Positions 1 to 11,846 of a stretch of DNA of 64,000 nt are shown piece by piece. The stretch spans positions 39,468,926-39,532,925 of the forward strand of contig CM037789.1 in the NCBI GenBank assembly GCA_021229015.1. Reading direction: 5' to 3'. Numbering within the stretch: the stretch's first letter is position 1; each line of letters starts with the position of its first letter. Source of the DNA: Solen grandis (Eukaryota; Mollusca; Bivalvia; Adapedonta; Solenidae). A program made the translations under genes and the position numbers. The notes below the pieces were generated by a model. It had not been told where the DNA came from. It worked only from the letters and a program-made list of their open reading frames with translations, and ran no database searches.

Positions 1-2570
1 TAGTTTTCTAACTTGTGGGACATCAATTTTGAAAAGGAAAAAAGATATATTTTAAAATGGGTTCTGGAGGAGGCAGGTCGGCATGCTAAGTTTTAGAGGA
101 GGAGTTATATAGGAGTCACTGTGTGGGTCGGTCGGTAGCTTTTTGTAACCCTACTTGAAAAATGGGCAGCATATAGCATTGCTGCTGTTTGTACAACGTC
201 CGTACGTACTACCAAAACTTATTTGACCCTTAAATGGAAAACCACAGGGTCTGGGTTTCTGAAATCTGGAAAGGAAAAAGCCATGACCAGCAATTGAACC
301 CTATTGATTTTGAGGTCAAAGGTCAAGGTCATTGTGTACATAAATGTGAAATCCTTGTCCAATCATTAACTTGAGTACTGTAGAGCATGGGTTTGTAAAA
401 CCTGGTGAGACATTTGCCATGACCAGTATATGAACCCTATTGATTTTGAGTTCACTAGGGTAAAGGTCAAGGTCACTGTGTACAATTAGTATACAATTCT
501 TGTCCGATCATGAACTGGAAAACCGAAGGGCCTTGGTTTGTGAAATCTGGTTGGGAAAATGGCCATGACCAGTAGATGAACTCTATTGATTTTGGTCATG
601 GTCACTGGAACCTTTAGTATGAAATCCTTGTCAGACTGGTCAAAGGTTCTTAATATGCTATCATTTCACAAAAAAGCGGTTGTGGGGACATCTGTGTCAT
701 ATGGACACATTTCTAGTTTACTCATGCTTTTTCTCATTAATTACTGGATTTATTTCAATCAAAATTTATGGGAAGTTGTTTGACTTTATACAAATATTTG
801 CATATTGTACAGTTGTAATGGTTGAATGATTTTTCTTTGAAATATGTCCCGTTAATGAATGTCTGGAGCTCTCTTTGTCCATGCTATTTGTCAATTAACT
901 ATTTGATGGATTTCAATAAAACTGCATAGGAAGTTTCACTAGCAAGCACAGATGTGTATATTGTACTCATGTTATGATTGAACTCGTTTTCTGAGTTTGA
1001 CCCTTTGATTCTTTGTTTGCGCTATTTCTAAATTACTACAGGAAGAATTTCAATAATTACTATCTTTTTAATCTTATTTGTCTGCATGCTAAGCACAGAT
1101 GTAAATAATTATATTTTTAATATTGTTATTACTATTTGGAGAATATTCTCCCCTTTACCAGTTCCCAGAGCAATAGCATCTTTTTGCAAAATGTTACCAT
1201 TGGTAGCAGAGTGCACAATGGAATGTTGGCACAGTTTAGGTTGCTTTGCAAAGTTTCTATATGATCTCCCTGTTATTGTCATAGTTTTCATTAGCTGTAT
1301 CAAATTTTGTCACTTTGTAGAGAGCAATTTTGTGAAGCAGTGTGGGGGTATTTATCACCTTAAGTGTTAGCTCCAGTTGCTATTTTGACAGAATCTCATG
1401 CGGGCCATTCTCTTGAACGTGTTGATATAAAATGCGATATTCGATACTAAGATGACGAAAACGCGATAGCATGATATTGGTCACGCGACAGAACGATAAT
1501 AAAAACGTGACAATACGATAGAGCGATGATGATAATGCAACGTAGTTTCGTGTTTCATCATAGTGCTGTCGCGATTTCACGATCATAATACCATACTGTT
1601 GTACTGTACCGATATCATTATTGCGTTCTCATTATTGTCCTATCGCATTATCATAATTGCATCTTTGCGTTTGCGCAATCATGCTATGGTGTTATTGTTA
1701 TCCGTCCTTCGCTTTCCAGTGCGCATGTGAATGCTGAAAAAAGAAGATCTTTAAGTAAAAAAGTTCAAAAGGACGAGTTTGTCTCATGTAAATGCAATAT
1801 TATTGATATTCATATGACGTCAAGTTTGACACTGGAGTTAAAGTCCGTTACCAAATCCTAGAGCGACTTTCCTAAAATATTCATTGGAGGTTTAAATTGA
1901 GATGTAGTTGCATGTGTATCTGCACTTTCATTTTATTGTATTCAAATATTTTAATATTGTATAGTCAATTCAAATTTCGTTCCATTTTATCAGATGTCTT
2001 CAAATACACATAAAGGTTTAATTACTATGTACTAGAAACATGAAATTAAAAGTTTAATTCTGACAGATATTTGAATAATAAGTGTAGGGTTATGGCCCCT
2101 TTGAAATTCGGAAAATTGAAAAGAAAAATCTATGTTTAATCTCAAGAATATACTAATTTGTTCTTTCTTGGCAGATATCGGCCCAGTTGACAAGGAGGTA
2201 TGGCCCTTGAATTTACGTTTTAACATTTATGAAGACTTTTTTTAAACACGCACAAATCAAAAAGTTATAGGTGGCTAATAATTTATCCATAAACAGTTTC
2301 AATATGTATAAAGTACAGGTTTTAAAATTCATCACTCATATTTTTTGATCGCATGCAATCTTTCAGTGCGCTCAGCGCTTTGATTTTTTTTCGTGACTGT
2401 CAGAATATTATAAAGGATATATTCATTGATTTTTTTCAGAATATTTCTGACACCAGGTCAAAAACCTGCCTTTTACAAACAGTAGTCTTTCAATGCCCAG
2501 TATCTGCTGAAGTGTAAATTCGAATAAACTGTTTTGGGGAGAAAAAAATATTTTATTCTTACTTTTCGTG
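1..2570. repeat. Duplicated block X, copy 1 (continues past left edge)
   Basis: Position 1 aligns with 7020 and the match runs almost without break to about 2570/9496, so this is one of two long direct copies. It consists of bivalve-style intergenic repeat: several degenerate sub-repeats containing AGGTCAAGGTCA-type strings (about 300-630), a conserved stretch at 1130-1370, a CGATA-rich patch at 1420-1700, and AT-rich sequence to 2570. The gene on the minus strand would carry this as intron or downstream DNA. I see no convincing exon in it; short reading frames at 1086-1370 and 1109-1303 lie on opposite strands of the same repeat and lack splice context. Confidence 0.85.
1420..1700. repeat. 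CGATA/CGCGATA-rich degenerate palindromic patch (copy 1)
   Basis: Dense run of words such as GCGATA, ACGATAAT and CGTGACAATACGATA. The left half is written mostly as CGATA and the right half mostly as TATCG, so the patch has loose dyad symmetry around 1560-1590. It is unlike the flanking AT-rich DNA in its CpG content. The same patch is at 8360-8640 in the second block. It is probably a small foldback or MITE-like insertion that pre-dates the block duplication. Confidence 0.5.
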
Positions 2571-4636
2571 TCTTTGCATTCCTTTTTAATGTTCCTAAAG
2601 GAAGGTCAACCTCATTGCCCTTATTTTCGTTGGTGAAAAAATTATTGCTTTGTTTATCTTATTACCTCTTCTCTCCTCACTGCTCTACTTATTCCATTAC
2701 CTTCATTGGAGCCATCTGTTACAAGTTCCATACTTGGCTCTACATACAGTCTTTCGACCTCTGACAATATATCTGGCTGTAACTGAGCGATGAAGGTGTC
2801 GATTAGATGGCGTTTCAGTTCTGGAAATAGATTTCAAATTTTAAAATGATCTTAATACGTATACAGAAAAATGGTGTGATATCAAATATAAAATGAAATG
2901 AAAAATTTGACATTTTCTCATTGAATTCAACAGTTTTAGATAAAATTAAGTACGTGCTCATTTTTAAACTTCAATCTCATTATGTAAGCTTGGCATTTGT
3001 GCTAGGGATCTGAGTTATGTAACTGAATACCATATCGTGAACTTAAGCAACTTTAAAATCCGTTAATGTATGAATAAGTTACAGCCTAGAATGGACCATA
3101 TTGCCTATTGAACCCATTTTGACAGCCACCATTTATCTATTACCTTGACCTTTGAGTTCCGGAACTGCACGATATATCATTTGAAAAAAAGCGTGTCCAG
3201 CTATCTTTCAAAATCCTTCTTTACAGCTCGGACTCGAACCACTGAGCCCATTGTTTTAATGAAACATCTAAGTGTGACCTAGACATTACAGGAACGGACC
3301 TAGGCCACTCACACCGTCTCAACATGATAATCATCTGTTCAAAGTTGTTCTAAATATTTCAAACCGTGACAAAGATTGAGTTTTCTACAGAGTCTTTTAA
3401 TGACAGATCAGCCTTTGACTTGAATGAAATAGATACCTTTAAAATTTTACTGCTGCTCACATGGTTATAATCATGGGTGATTGATTATGTATTCCGAAAA
3501 TTTTGTGCTTATGCTGCCCTTGGCACTTTACTAAGACTAGTCTTACAAAACTAGTAATTAAGCCATATACTGTATTCATGTGAGGCTGATGCTATTGTTA
3601 CCATTAGACAGGTTTCAAGTGATACCATCACTTAAAAAAAGACCAACAAACAATTATTTATAATTCATTTTGCACATCAAATGGAATTAAATGATAGTTG
3701 ACCTTTCCAGACTCTACGTGTGTTTCTTTTTTTAAATTCTTCTTCAGATAGTAATCATTAAACTCCAGTTACATATATATAACACATTTCTAAAAGCATA
3801 TCACAGGCCTCTGTCATTTACATTTATTCCAAATTCCATGTAGTTTATTTATTAAAATTTAAATATTGTTACATTTTTTTCCCCATATTAGAATTCCACA
3901 TTGAGCAACTGCATTCAAGATTCAGTTTTCAACAGATATTCTTACACATTTTTTTCTGGTGCAAGTGATTGTTCATTTGGCTGAAAAAATGGAATGGAAG
4001 ATGTAATTTGCTTAAACTGTGCTTGCATCTTATGCCTCAGGTCCTTTTATTTTTACAATTGTTCACTGAGTTTGGGCTATTGCTATATCTGATTTAAAAT
4101 GTTATAGTAGACACTGTTTCAAATAAATGCTTAAAATGGTATAGCCAAGCTGTGCCAGATAAAATGGTGAAATGATTTATTCATGATATCATCTTGTTGT
4201 TGCCTACTATCTTTAGAAATTAACATAAATAACTAATTAACAAATTGATGTCCAATCAAGACCTTGTTTACATATCAGTAAATTTACAACTGTCAAAAAC
4301 TTTACTATTGTAATGTGACACCAAAAAGGATCTAGATAATTCAGTAGTATAATGCATAAATCCAGGTCACAGGTTTGTAGTTCGAATTTTGTCGGGTCGC
4401 CACTTAATTGTTGTTCGCCTCCATCCAGGGTACATGCAAGGATTATTTGCGTCATGCATGTCTCTGTTTATTTATAAATAAACACAATGATCAGGATGTA
4501 AACATTTTAAGTCAGCTGCATGACACTAACTTGAAAGGAGATAATAATTTCTTCAATTTAATGGAGATTTCTTATGAATCATTTTATGAGTTAAATCTTA
4601 CAAATAGATATTTGAGATATATGGGAATTACTTTTT
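2571..4636. repeat. Duplicated block Y, copy 1 (carries exon 4a)
   Basis: Direct copy of 4640-6690 and, in its first 860 bp, of 9497-10354. Blocks X and Y are contiguous here and at 7020-10354, while Y alone was copied a third time at 4640. Copy 1 and copy 2 agree closely to the end of the block (long identical runs at 2860-3000 and 4900-5040), with small indels. The block contains one coding exon on the minus strand (2701-2820); the remainder reads as intron. Confidence 0.85.
2701..2820 (-). CDS. Exon 4a of HEPN/NLR-like gene (pre-NACHT type exon)
   Basis: A 120-nt open exon on the minus strand, bounded by a tctatttccag acceptor (ending at 2821) and a GAAG|gtaatg donor. It is phase 1 at both ends, reads 40 codons without a stop and contains LKRHLIDTFIAQLQ and RLYVEPSMELVTDGSNE. 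The pattern (basic start, L..L.P..., then Y-V-x-P and acidic residues) resembles the linker just before the NACHT domain in mollusc NLR-like proteins; that assignment is from memory and moderate. It is the most downstream of three copies of the same exon (also 4768-4875 and 9655-9789). Because the phase is symmetric, the copies can be joined in series or used alternatively without a frameshift. Any NACHT or C-terminal exons would lie left of position 1. Confidence 0.7.
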
Positions 4637-4639
4637 GAG

Positions 4640-6690
4640 TCTTTGCATTCCTTTTTAATGTCCCTAAAGGAAGGTCGACCTCATTGCCCTTAGTGTCGGT
4701 GAAAAAAATTATTGCTTTGTTTATCTTATTACCTCTACTCTCCTCACTGCTCTACTTATTCCATTACCTTCACTGAAGCCATCTGTTACAAGTTCCATAC
4801 TTGGCTCTCCATACAATCTATAAACCGCTGACCGTAATTGAGCAATGTTGGTGTCGATTGGATGGCGCTTCAGTTCTGGAAATAGATTTCAAATTTTAAA
4901 ATGATCTTAATACGTATACAGAAAAATGGTGTGATATCAAATATAAAATGAAATGAAAAATTTGACATTTTCTCATTGAATTCAACAGTTTTAGATAAAA
5001 TTAAGTACGTGCTCATTTTTAAACTTCAATCTCACTATGTAAGCTTGGCATTTGTGCTAGGGATCTGTGTTATGTATCTGAATACCATATCATGCTCTTA
5101 AACAACTTTAAAATCCGTCAATGTATAAATAAGTTACAGCCTAGAATGGACCATATTGCCTATTGAACCCATTTTGACAGCCACCATTTATCTATTACCT
5201 TGACCTTTGAGTTCCGGACCTGCACAATATATCATTTGAAAAAAAGCGTGTCCAGCTATCTTTCAAAATCCTTCTTTACAGCTCGGACTCGAACCACTGA
5301 GCCAATTGTTTTAATGAAACATCTAAGTGTGACCTAGACATTACAGGAACGGACCTAGGCCACTCACACCGTCTCAACATGATAATCATCTGTTCAAGGT
5401 TGTTCTAAATATTTCAATCCGTGACAAAGATTGAGTTTTCTACATAGTATTTTAATGACAGATCAGCATTTGACTTGAATGAAATAGATACCTTTAAAAT
5501 TTTACTGCTGCTCACATGGTTATAATCATGGGTGAATGATTATGAAATTCCGAAATTTTTTTGCTTATGCTGCCCTTGGCACTTTACTAAGACTACTCTT
5601 ACAAATCTAGTAATAAAGTCACTATACTGTATTCATGTGAGGCTGATGCTGTTGTTACCTTTAGACAGGTTTCAAGTGATACCAGCAATTTAAAAAAGAC
5701 CAACAAACAATTATTTAACATTCATTTTGCACATCAAATGGGAATTATATGATAGTTTTAATACCTGTCCAGACTCTACGTGTGTTTCTTCTTTTAAATT
5801 CCTCTTCAGATAGTAATCATTGACCTCCAGTTACATGTATATATTACATTTCTAAAAGCATAGCAGAGGCCTCTGTCATTTACATTTATTCCAAATTCCA
5901 TGTAGTTTATTTATTAAAATTTAAATATTGTTACATTATATTCCTATATTAGAATTCCACATTGAGCAACTGCGTCCAAGATTCAGTTTTCAACAGATAT
6001 TCTTACTCATGTTTTTTTCTGGTGCAAGTGATTGTTCATTTGGCTGAAAAAAAATGGAATGGAAGATGAAATTTGCATAAAATGTGCTTTCATCTTATTC
6101 CTCAGGTCCTTTTATTTTTACAATTGTTCACTGAGTTTGGGCTATTGCTATATCTGATTTAAAATGTTATAGTAGACACTGTTTCAAATAAATGCTTAAA
6201 ATGGCATAGCCAAGCTGTGCCAGATAAAATGGTGAATTGATTTATTCATGATATCATCTTGTTGTTGCCTACTATCTTTAGAAATTAACATAAATAACTA
6301 ATTAACAAATTGATGTCCACTCAAGACCTTGTTTACATATCAGTAAATTTACAACTGTCAAAAACTTTACTATTGTAATGTGACACCAAAGGGATCTAGA
6401 TAGTTCAGTAGTAGAATGCATAAATCCAGGTCACAAATTTGTGGTTCGAATTTTGTCGGGTCGCCAATTAATTGTTGTTCGCCTCCATCCAGGGTACATG
6501 CAAGGATTATTTGCGTCATGCATGTCTCTGTTGATTTATAAATAAACACATTGATCAGGATGTAAACATTTTAAGTCAGCTGCATGACACTAACTTGGAA
6601 GAAGATCATATTTTTTACATTTTAATGGAGATTTCTTACGAATCATTTCATGACTTAAATCTTACAAATAGATATTGGAGATATATAGAT
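4640..6690. repeat. Duplicated block Y, copy 2 (carries exon 4b)
   Basis: Second copy of 2571-4636, starting immediately after the end of copy 1 with a head-to-tail junction near 4637-4640. Similarity fades at about 6690, where a short CT-rich run (gatctctctctctc) begins. It contains exon 4b on the minus strand and no other supported coding sequence. Confidence 0.85.
4768..4875 (-). CDS. Exon 4b, tandem copy with in-frame 12-nt deletion
   Basis: Same exon as 2701-2820 and 9655-9789, with the same acceptor (tatttccag) and donor (GAAG|gtaatgg), but 108 nt long. Relative to copy 4a it lacks 12 nt in the middle, so the stretch LQPDILSEVERLY is replaced by LRSAVYRLY. Several further substitutions change residues (for example HLID to HPID and YVEP to YGEP). 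The frame is open and the phase-1/phase-1 symmetry is kept, so it could still be spliced in. The loss of the most conserved middle part suggests either relaxed constraint or a divergent alternative exon. It may be a decaying duplicate. Confidence 0.55.
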
Positions 6691-7019
6691 ATTGATCTCT
6701 CTCTCTCATATCTCACTTGATTTGTTTTAATAAATTATGGATTAAGGATCAGACGTCCTGTTTTTCAAGGGTTTCCCCAAGTCTCCATGACTTTGGGTCT
6801 TACAATAGCAAAGTCCATTACAGGTGGATATCCTTACTTCACTTTGAAACCAACATTAGTGTTAACGTGAGAAACTCAATATACATGTCTGCATTGGTAC
6901 AGTTATGTACAACTTACAAACTTGTTACATTGAAGTTTAAGTGTGCCTGATGCTCTCTTTTGATTGTTCTATTTCACTTTAAGGAACAATATATACCCAG
7001 TTGTAAAGAGGGTCAGTGA
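6691..7019. other. Unassigned spacer between duplicated blocks
   Basis: About 330 bp between the end of block Y copy 2 and the start of block X copy 2. It begins with a short (CT)n run near 6697-6715. A 77-codon open frame lies at 6717-6950 on the plus strand, but it has no family signature. I see no supported gene or repeat here. Confidence 0.4.
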
Positions 7020-9496
7020 TAGTTTTCTAACTTGTGGGACATCAATTTTGAAAAGGAAAAAAGATATATTTTAAAGTAGGTTCTGGAGGAGGTACGTCGG
7101 CATGCTAAGTTTGTGAGGAGGGGTTATATAGGAGTCACTGTATGGGTCGGTCGGTAGCTTTTTTTAACCCTACTTGAAAAATGGGCAGCATATAGCTTTG
7201 CTGCTGTTTGTACGTACGTACGACCTAAACTTATTCGACCATTAAATGGAGAACCGCAGGGCCTGCGTTTGTGAAATCTGGAAAGGAAATAAGCCATTAC
7301 CAGCAATTGAACCCTATTGATTTTGAGTCAAGGTCATTGTGTACATTAATGTGAAACCCTTTCATCATAACTGGAGAACTAGGGCATGGGTTTGTAAACC
7401 TGTGGACATTTGCCATGACCAGTACATGAACCCTATTGATTTTGAGTTCACTAGGTCAGGTAGTTGTGCACATTAATGTGAAATCATTTTTCAGTCATAA
7501 ACTGGAGAACTACAGGGCATGGGTTTGTAAACCATGTAGGGACATTGGCCATGACCAGAAGATTTTGATTTTGAGGTCAAAGGTCAAGGTCACTATGTAC
7601 ATTAGTATGAAATCCTTGTCCGATCATAAACTGGAGAATTGCTAAATAAGTACTGGATTGATTTCAATCAAATTACATATGAAGTTTCTCTAGTAAGCAC
7701 AGATGTGCATATTTTGCTCTTGATACGGTTGAGAAAAAAATTCTCTGAGTTATGGTCCACTGATGATTTACTTGAGTTGTCTTTGTTCACGCTATTTCTC
7801 AGTTGCATCAGTATGGATTTCATTCAAACTTCACAGGAAGTTTCACTTGCAAGCACAGATGTGTATATTGTACTCATGTTATGATTGAACTTTTTTTCTG
7901 AGTTTGACCCTTTGATTCTTTGTTTGCGCTATTTCTAAATTACTATAGGAAGTATTCCAATAATTACTATCTTCTTAATCTTATTTGTCTGCACTTATGC
8001 TAAGCACAGATGTAAATAATTATACTTTTAATATTGTTTACTTTTTTTTTTCTTTCAATAATTTACTACTATTTGGAGAATATTCTCCCCTTTACCAGTT
8101 CCCAGAGCAATAGCATCTTTTTGCAAAATGTTGCCATTGGTAGCAGAGTGCACAGTGGAATGTTGGCACATTTTAGGTTGCTTTGCAAAGTTTCTGTATG
8201 ATCTCCCTGTTATTGTCATATTTTTCATTAGCTGTATCAAATTCTGTCACTTTGTGTAGAGCAATTTTGTGAAGCAGTGTGGGGGTATTTATCACCTTAA
8301 GTGTTAGCTCCAGTGGCTACTTTGACAGAATCTCATTCGGGCCATTGTCATTGAATGTGTTGATATAAAACGCGATATTCGATACTAAGATGACGAAAAC
8401 GCGATAGCATGATATTGGTCACGCGACAGAACGATAATAAAAACGAGACAATACGATAGTGCGATGATGATAATGCAAGGTAGTATCGTGTTTCATCATA
8501 GTGCTGTCGCGTTTTCACGATCATAATACCATACTGTTGTACTGTACCGATATCATTATTGCGTTCTCATTATTGTCCTATCGCATTATCATAATTTCAT
8601 CTTCGCGTTTGGACAAACATGCTATGGTGTTATCGTTATCCCTCCATCGCTTTCAAGTGCGCATGTGAATGCTGCAAAAAGAAGATCTTTAAGTACAGCA
8701 GTTCAAAAGGACGAGTTTGTCTCATGTAAATGCAATGTTTTTGATATTCATATGACGTCAAGTTTGACACTGAAGTTGAAGTCCGCTACCAAATTCTAGA
8801 GCGACTTTCCTAAAATGTTCATTGGAGGTTTAAATTGAGATGTAGTTGCATGTGTATCTGCACTTTCATTTTATTGTATTCAAATTTTTTAATATTGTAT
8901 GTTCAATTTAAATTTCGATCCATTTTTATGAGATGTCTTCAAATACACATAAAGGTTTGGTTAATATGTACTAGAAACATGAAATTACAAGTTTAATTCT
9001 GACAGATATTTGAAAAATAAGTGTAGAGTTATGGCCCTTGAAAATCGGAAAATTGAAAAAAAAATCTATGTTTAAGCTCAAGCATACTTATTTGTTCTTT
9101 CTTGGCAGATATCGGCCCAGCTGACAAGGAGTTATGGCCCTTGAATATACTCTCTAACATTTATAAAGACGTTTTCTAAACACGCACAGATCAAAAAGTT
9201 ATAGGTGGTTAATCATTTATCTATAAACAGTTTCAATATGTATAAAGTACAGATTTTAGAATTCATCCTTAATATTTTTGAATCGCATGCAGTCCTTCAG
9301 CGCGCTCAGCACTTTGATTTTTTTCGTGACTGTCAGAATATCATAAAGGATATGTTCATTATCTGAATATTTCTGACACCAGGCCAAAAAGCAGCATTTT
9401 ACAAACAGCAGTCTCACAATGTCCTGTATCTCCTGAAGTGTAAATTCGAGAAAACTCTGTTTTGGGGAAAAAAATCTTTTATTCTTACTTTTTGTG
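7020..9496. repeat. Duplicated block X, copy 2
   Basis: Direct copy of 1-2570, about 100 bp shorter through small deletions (for example in the AGGTCA-rich part at 7330-7600), with a T-run insertion near 8040. It runs directly into block Y copy 3, exactly as copy 1 runs into Y copy 1, so X+Y was duplicated as a unit of more than 3.3 kb. It lies in the putative intron between exons 4c and 4b. Confidence 0.85.
8360..8640. repeat. CGATA-rich degenerate palindromic patch (copy 2)
   Basis: Counterpart of 1420-1700 in the second X block, with scattered substitutions but the same order of CGATA words on the left and TATCG words on the right. Its presence at the same place in both blocks shows that it was there before the duplication. 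Confidence 0.5.
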
Positions 9497-10354
9497 TTTT
9501 TGCATTTCCTATTTAATGTCCCTAGAGGGGGGTCGTCCTCATTGCCCTTACTGTCGTTGGTGAAAAAATAGTGCTTTGTTTATCTTTCTATCTCTCCTCT
9601 CCTTACTGCTTCCAGTGAAAGAAACATTTTTAATTTATCTACTTATTTCATTACCTTCACTGTACTCATTTCCATTGGAGCCATCTGTTACAAGTTCCAT
9701 ACTTGGCTCTACATACAGTCTATCAACCTCGGACAGTGTAGCTGGCTGTAACTGAGCGATGTAGGTGTCGATCAGATGGCGCTTCAGTTCTGGAAATAGA
9801 TTTCAAATTTTAAAATGAAATTAAATTAATGTATACAGAAAAATGGTGTGATGTCAAACATAAAATGAAATGAAAATTTTGCCATTTTTTCACTGAATTC
9901 AACAGTTTTAGATAAAATTAGGTACGTGCTCATTTTTAAACTTCAAGCTCATTATGTGAGCTTGGCAATTGTGCTAGGGATCTGTGTTATGTAACTGAAT
10001 ACCATATCGTGATCTTAAACAACTTTAAAATCCGTCAATGTATGAATAAGTTACAGCCTAGACTGGAACATATTGCCAATTGAACCCATTTTTACAGCCA
10101 CAATTTATGTATTACCTTGACCTTTGAGTTCCGGAACTGCACAATATATCATTTTAAAAAATAGCGAGTCCAGCTATCTTTCAAATTCCTTCCTTACAGC
10201 TCGGACAAGAACCACTGAGCCACTGAGCCCATTGTTTTAATCAAACATCTGAGTGTGACCTTATCAATAGAGGAATGGACCTAGGCCACGCACACCGTCT
10301 CAACATGATAATCATCTGTTCAAGGTTGTTCTAAATATTTCAATCCGTGACAAA
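9497..10354. repeat. Duplicated block Y, copy 3 (partial; carries exon 4c)
   Basis: Matches 2571-3380 and 4640-5425. It stops abruptly after the string ccgtgacaaag, where the other copies continue into gattgag. It carries a 46-bp insertion upstream of the exon donor side (around 9615-9645) and exon 4c. The last part of the block, present in copies 1 and 2, is missing. Confidence 0.8.
9655..9789 (-). CDS. Exon 4c of HEPN/NLR-like gene (copy nearest exon 3)
   Basis: A 135-nt exon, 45 codons, phase 1 at both ends, with the acceptor at 9790-9791 (tatttccag) and a GTGAAG|gtaatg donor. It reads LKRHLIDTYIAQLQ, then RLYVEPSMELVTDGSNG, and has five extra residues (NGNEYS region) at its 3' end compared with copies 4a and 4b. 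Exon 3 (11847-12204) ends in phase 1 with a single A, and this exon starts with AA, so the junction codon is AAA (Lys) and the frame continues. This phase match is the best evidence that the exon-4 copies belong to the gene starting at 14823. It is the least degenerate copy and the most likely constitutive one. Confidence 0.75.
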
Positions 10355-11029
10355 GTTATGGTCTAGAAGAGTTGAAAAATGCTCGATCAGCGACCTTCGT
10401 CAAACTAATAGCCATAATATTACTTCAGAATACCTGGTTAATAGTTAATGAAAGATATATCTGATAATAGCATGATCGACTATTCAAACTGGCGAATAGT
10501 AAAATTCATAAAATGTTGGGAGTGTCAATTATGTTATATTCATGTCAAATTGATAGTCAGAGTTAGGAAATATGACCAGTGATCTAAGATAATGGGTTCC
10601 AACACAGGAATGAAATTTCAATATACTTCCTTTCGGTAGATTAAAAGACACGAATTTGCATTAAATATGTTAACAAAAGGTTATTAAAGTCCAATATTAA
10701 ACAGAACCGTTACATTTATCTTAGTTCAAACAGGAGTAAATATGGTCGGAAACATACACGAGTAACTGTTCTTACTTCTGTTAAGCTGTCAATGATAATA
10801 AACAAAGCAATGAAGTTTTAGTGACACGTACAGAGAAATAGTCGAAATACAATCAAGGCTATACATATAAGGTCTTGCTGTTATTTCTGCACGCTAATTT
10901 TATGATGATAAACAAATTTTGTGAAGATTTAGTGACATCTATAATAGACATAGTGAAAATAACATGAAAAAGAGTCCAAAAAAGGGTAATATATTTGAAA
11001 AAATAATTGTAGGAGTTATTTTTTTGCTT
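10355..11029. other. Intron DNA with no recognised content
   Basis: AT-rich sequence between the end of block Y copy 3 and the tandem repeat at 11030, lying within the intron between exon 3 and exon 4c. No open exon with splice signals, no tRNA-like sequence and no repeat shared with the rest of the window was seen. Confidence 0.5.
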
Positions 11030-11806
11030 AGCCCAATCTTCAATAGATTTGGTCAGGATGTTTGTCTAAATGATATATTGGATAAGTTTGAAAATGAGTC
11101 ACGTGGGGTCAAAAACTAGGTCACCAGGTCAAATCTTAAAAAAATCTTGTGAACACTCTACAGGCCACAAATTTGGCCCAATCTTCATGAAACTTTGCCA
11201 GGATGTTTGTCTTTATGTTATGTCGGATGAGTTTTTGGGTCATGTGGGATGAAAAACTAGGTCACTAGTTCAAATATTAGAAAAACCTTGTTAGCACTCT
11301 AGCTGCAACAGTTTTGGCCCAGTCTTCATGAAATTTGGTCAGGATATTCGTCTACATGATATCTTGGATGAGTTTGAAATTCTGTCACTTAGGATGAAAA
11401 ACTAGGTCACCAGGTCAATTCTTGAAAAAAACTTGTGAACACTTTAGAGACCACAGTTTTAGACAAACCTTAATGTAACTTTGTCAGAATGTTTGTTTAC
11501 ATCAAATCTTGGATGAATTCAAAACTGGGCAACATAGGGTCAAAAAGAAGGTCACCATGGCAAATTTTAGAAAAACTTGTGAACACTCTAGAGGCCTACA
11601 TTTTTGTCCCAGTCTTCATTAAAATGATATGAATGATGACTGCATGAACTCCCAGTTGAGTGCAAATTCAGGTAGGATCAATATGTAGGTCACTTAGTCA
11701 AATGTTAGAAAAACACTTTAGATGCCAGATTTTTTGTCATTATGCCTAACACAGCTATCTTACTCAGGTTAGCGACACGAGGCCATCTTGGCCCTCTTGT
11801 TTATTT
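11030..11806 (+). mobile_element. Tandem-repeat element with hairpin end (pearl/HINE-like)
   Basis: Four to five degenerate copies of a repeat of about 145 bp; the word CAGGATGTTTGTCT or a close variant starts near 11054, 11199, 11340 and 11485. The array ends with a short inverted repeat around GAGGCCATCTTGGCC followed by CTCTTGTTT. Non-autonomous Helitron-like elements of bivalves (pearl, HINE) have this layout: a core tandem array followed by a 3' hairpin. The same kind of ending occurs at 12927-12957 and 54670-54705. I infer the class from layout only. It sits in the intron between exons 3 and 4c. Confidence 0.6.
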
Positions 11807-11846
11807 ACCCTATTCTTTGAAACGTCTAGCTAAAAAGGCTCATTAC

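Noticed and set aside
1086..1370. 94-codon plus frame and 64-codon minus frame in block X, the latter conserved at 8055-8240
   Set aside because: Both strands of the same repeat are open, and conservation between the two copies is explained by the block duplication. No splice context.
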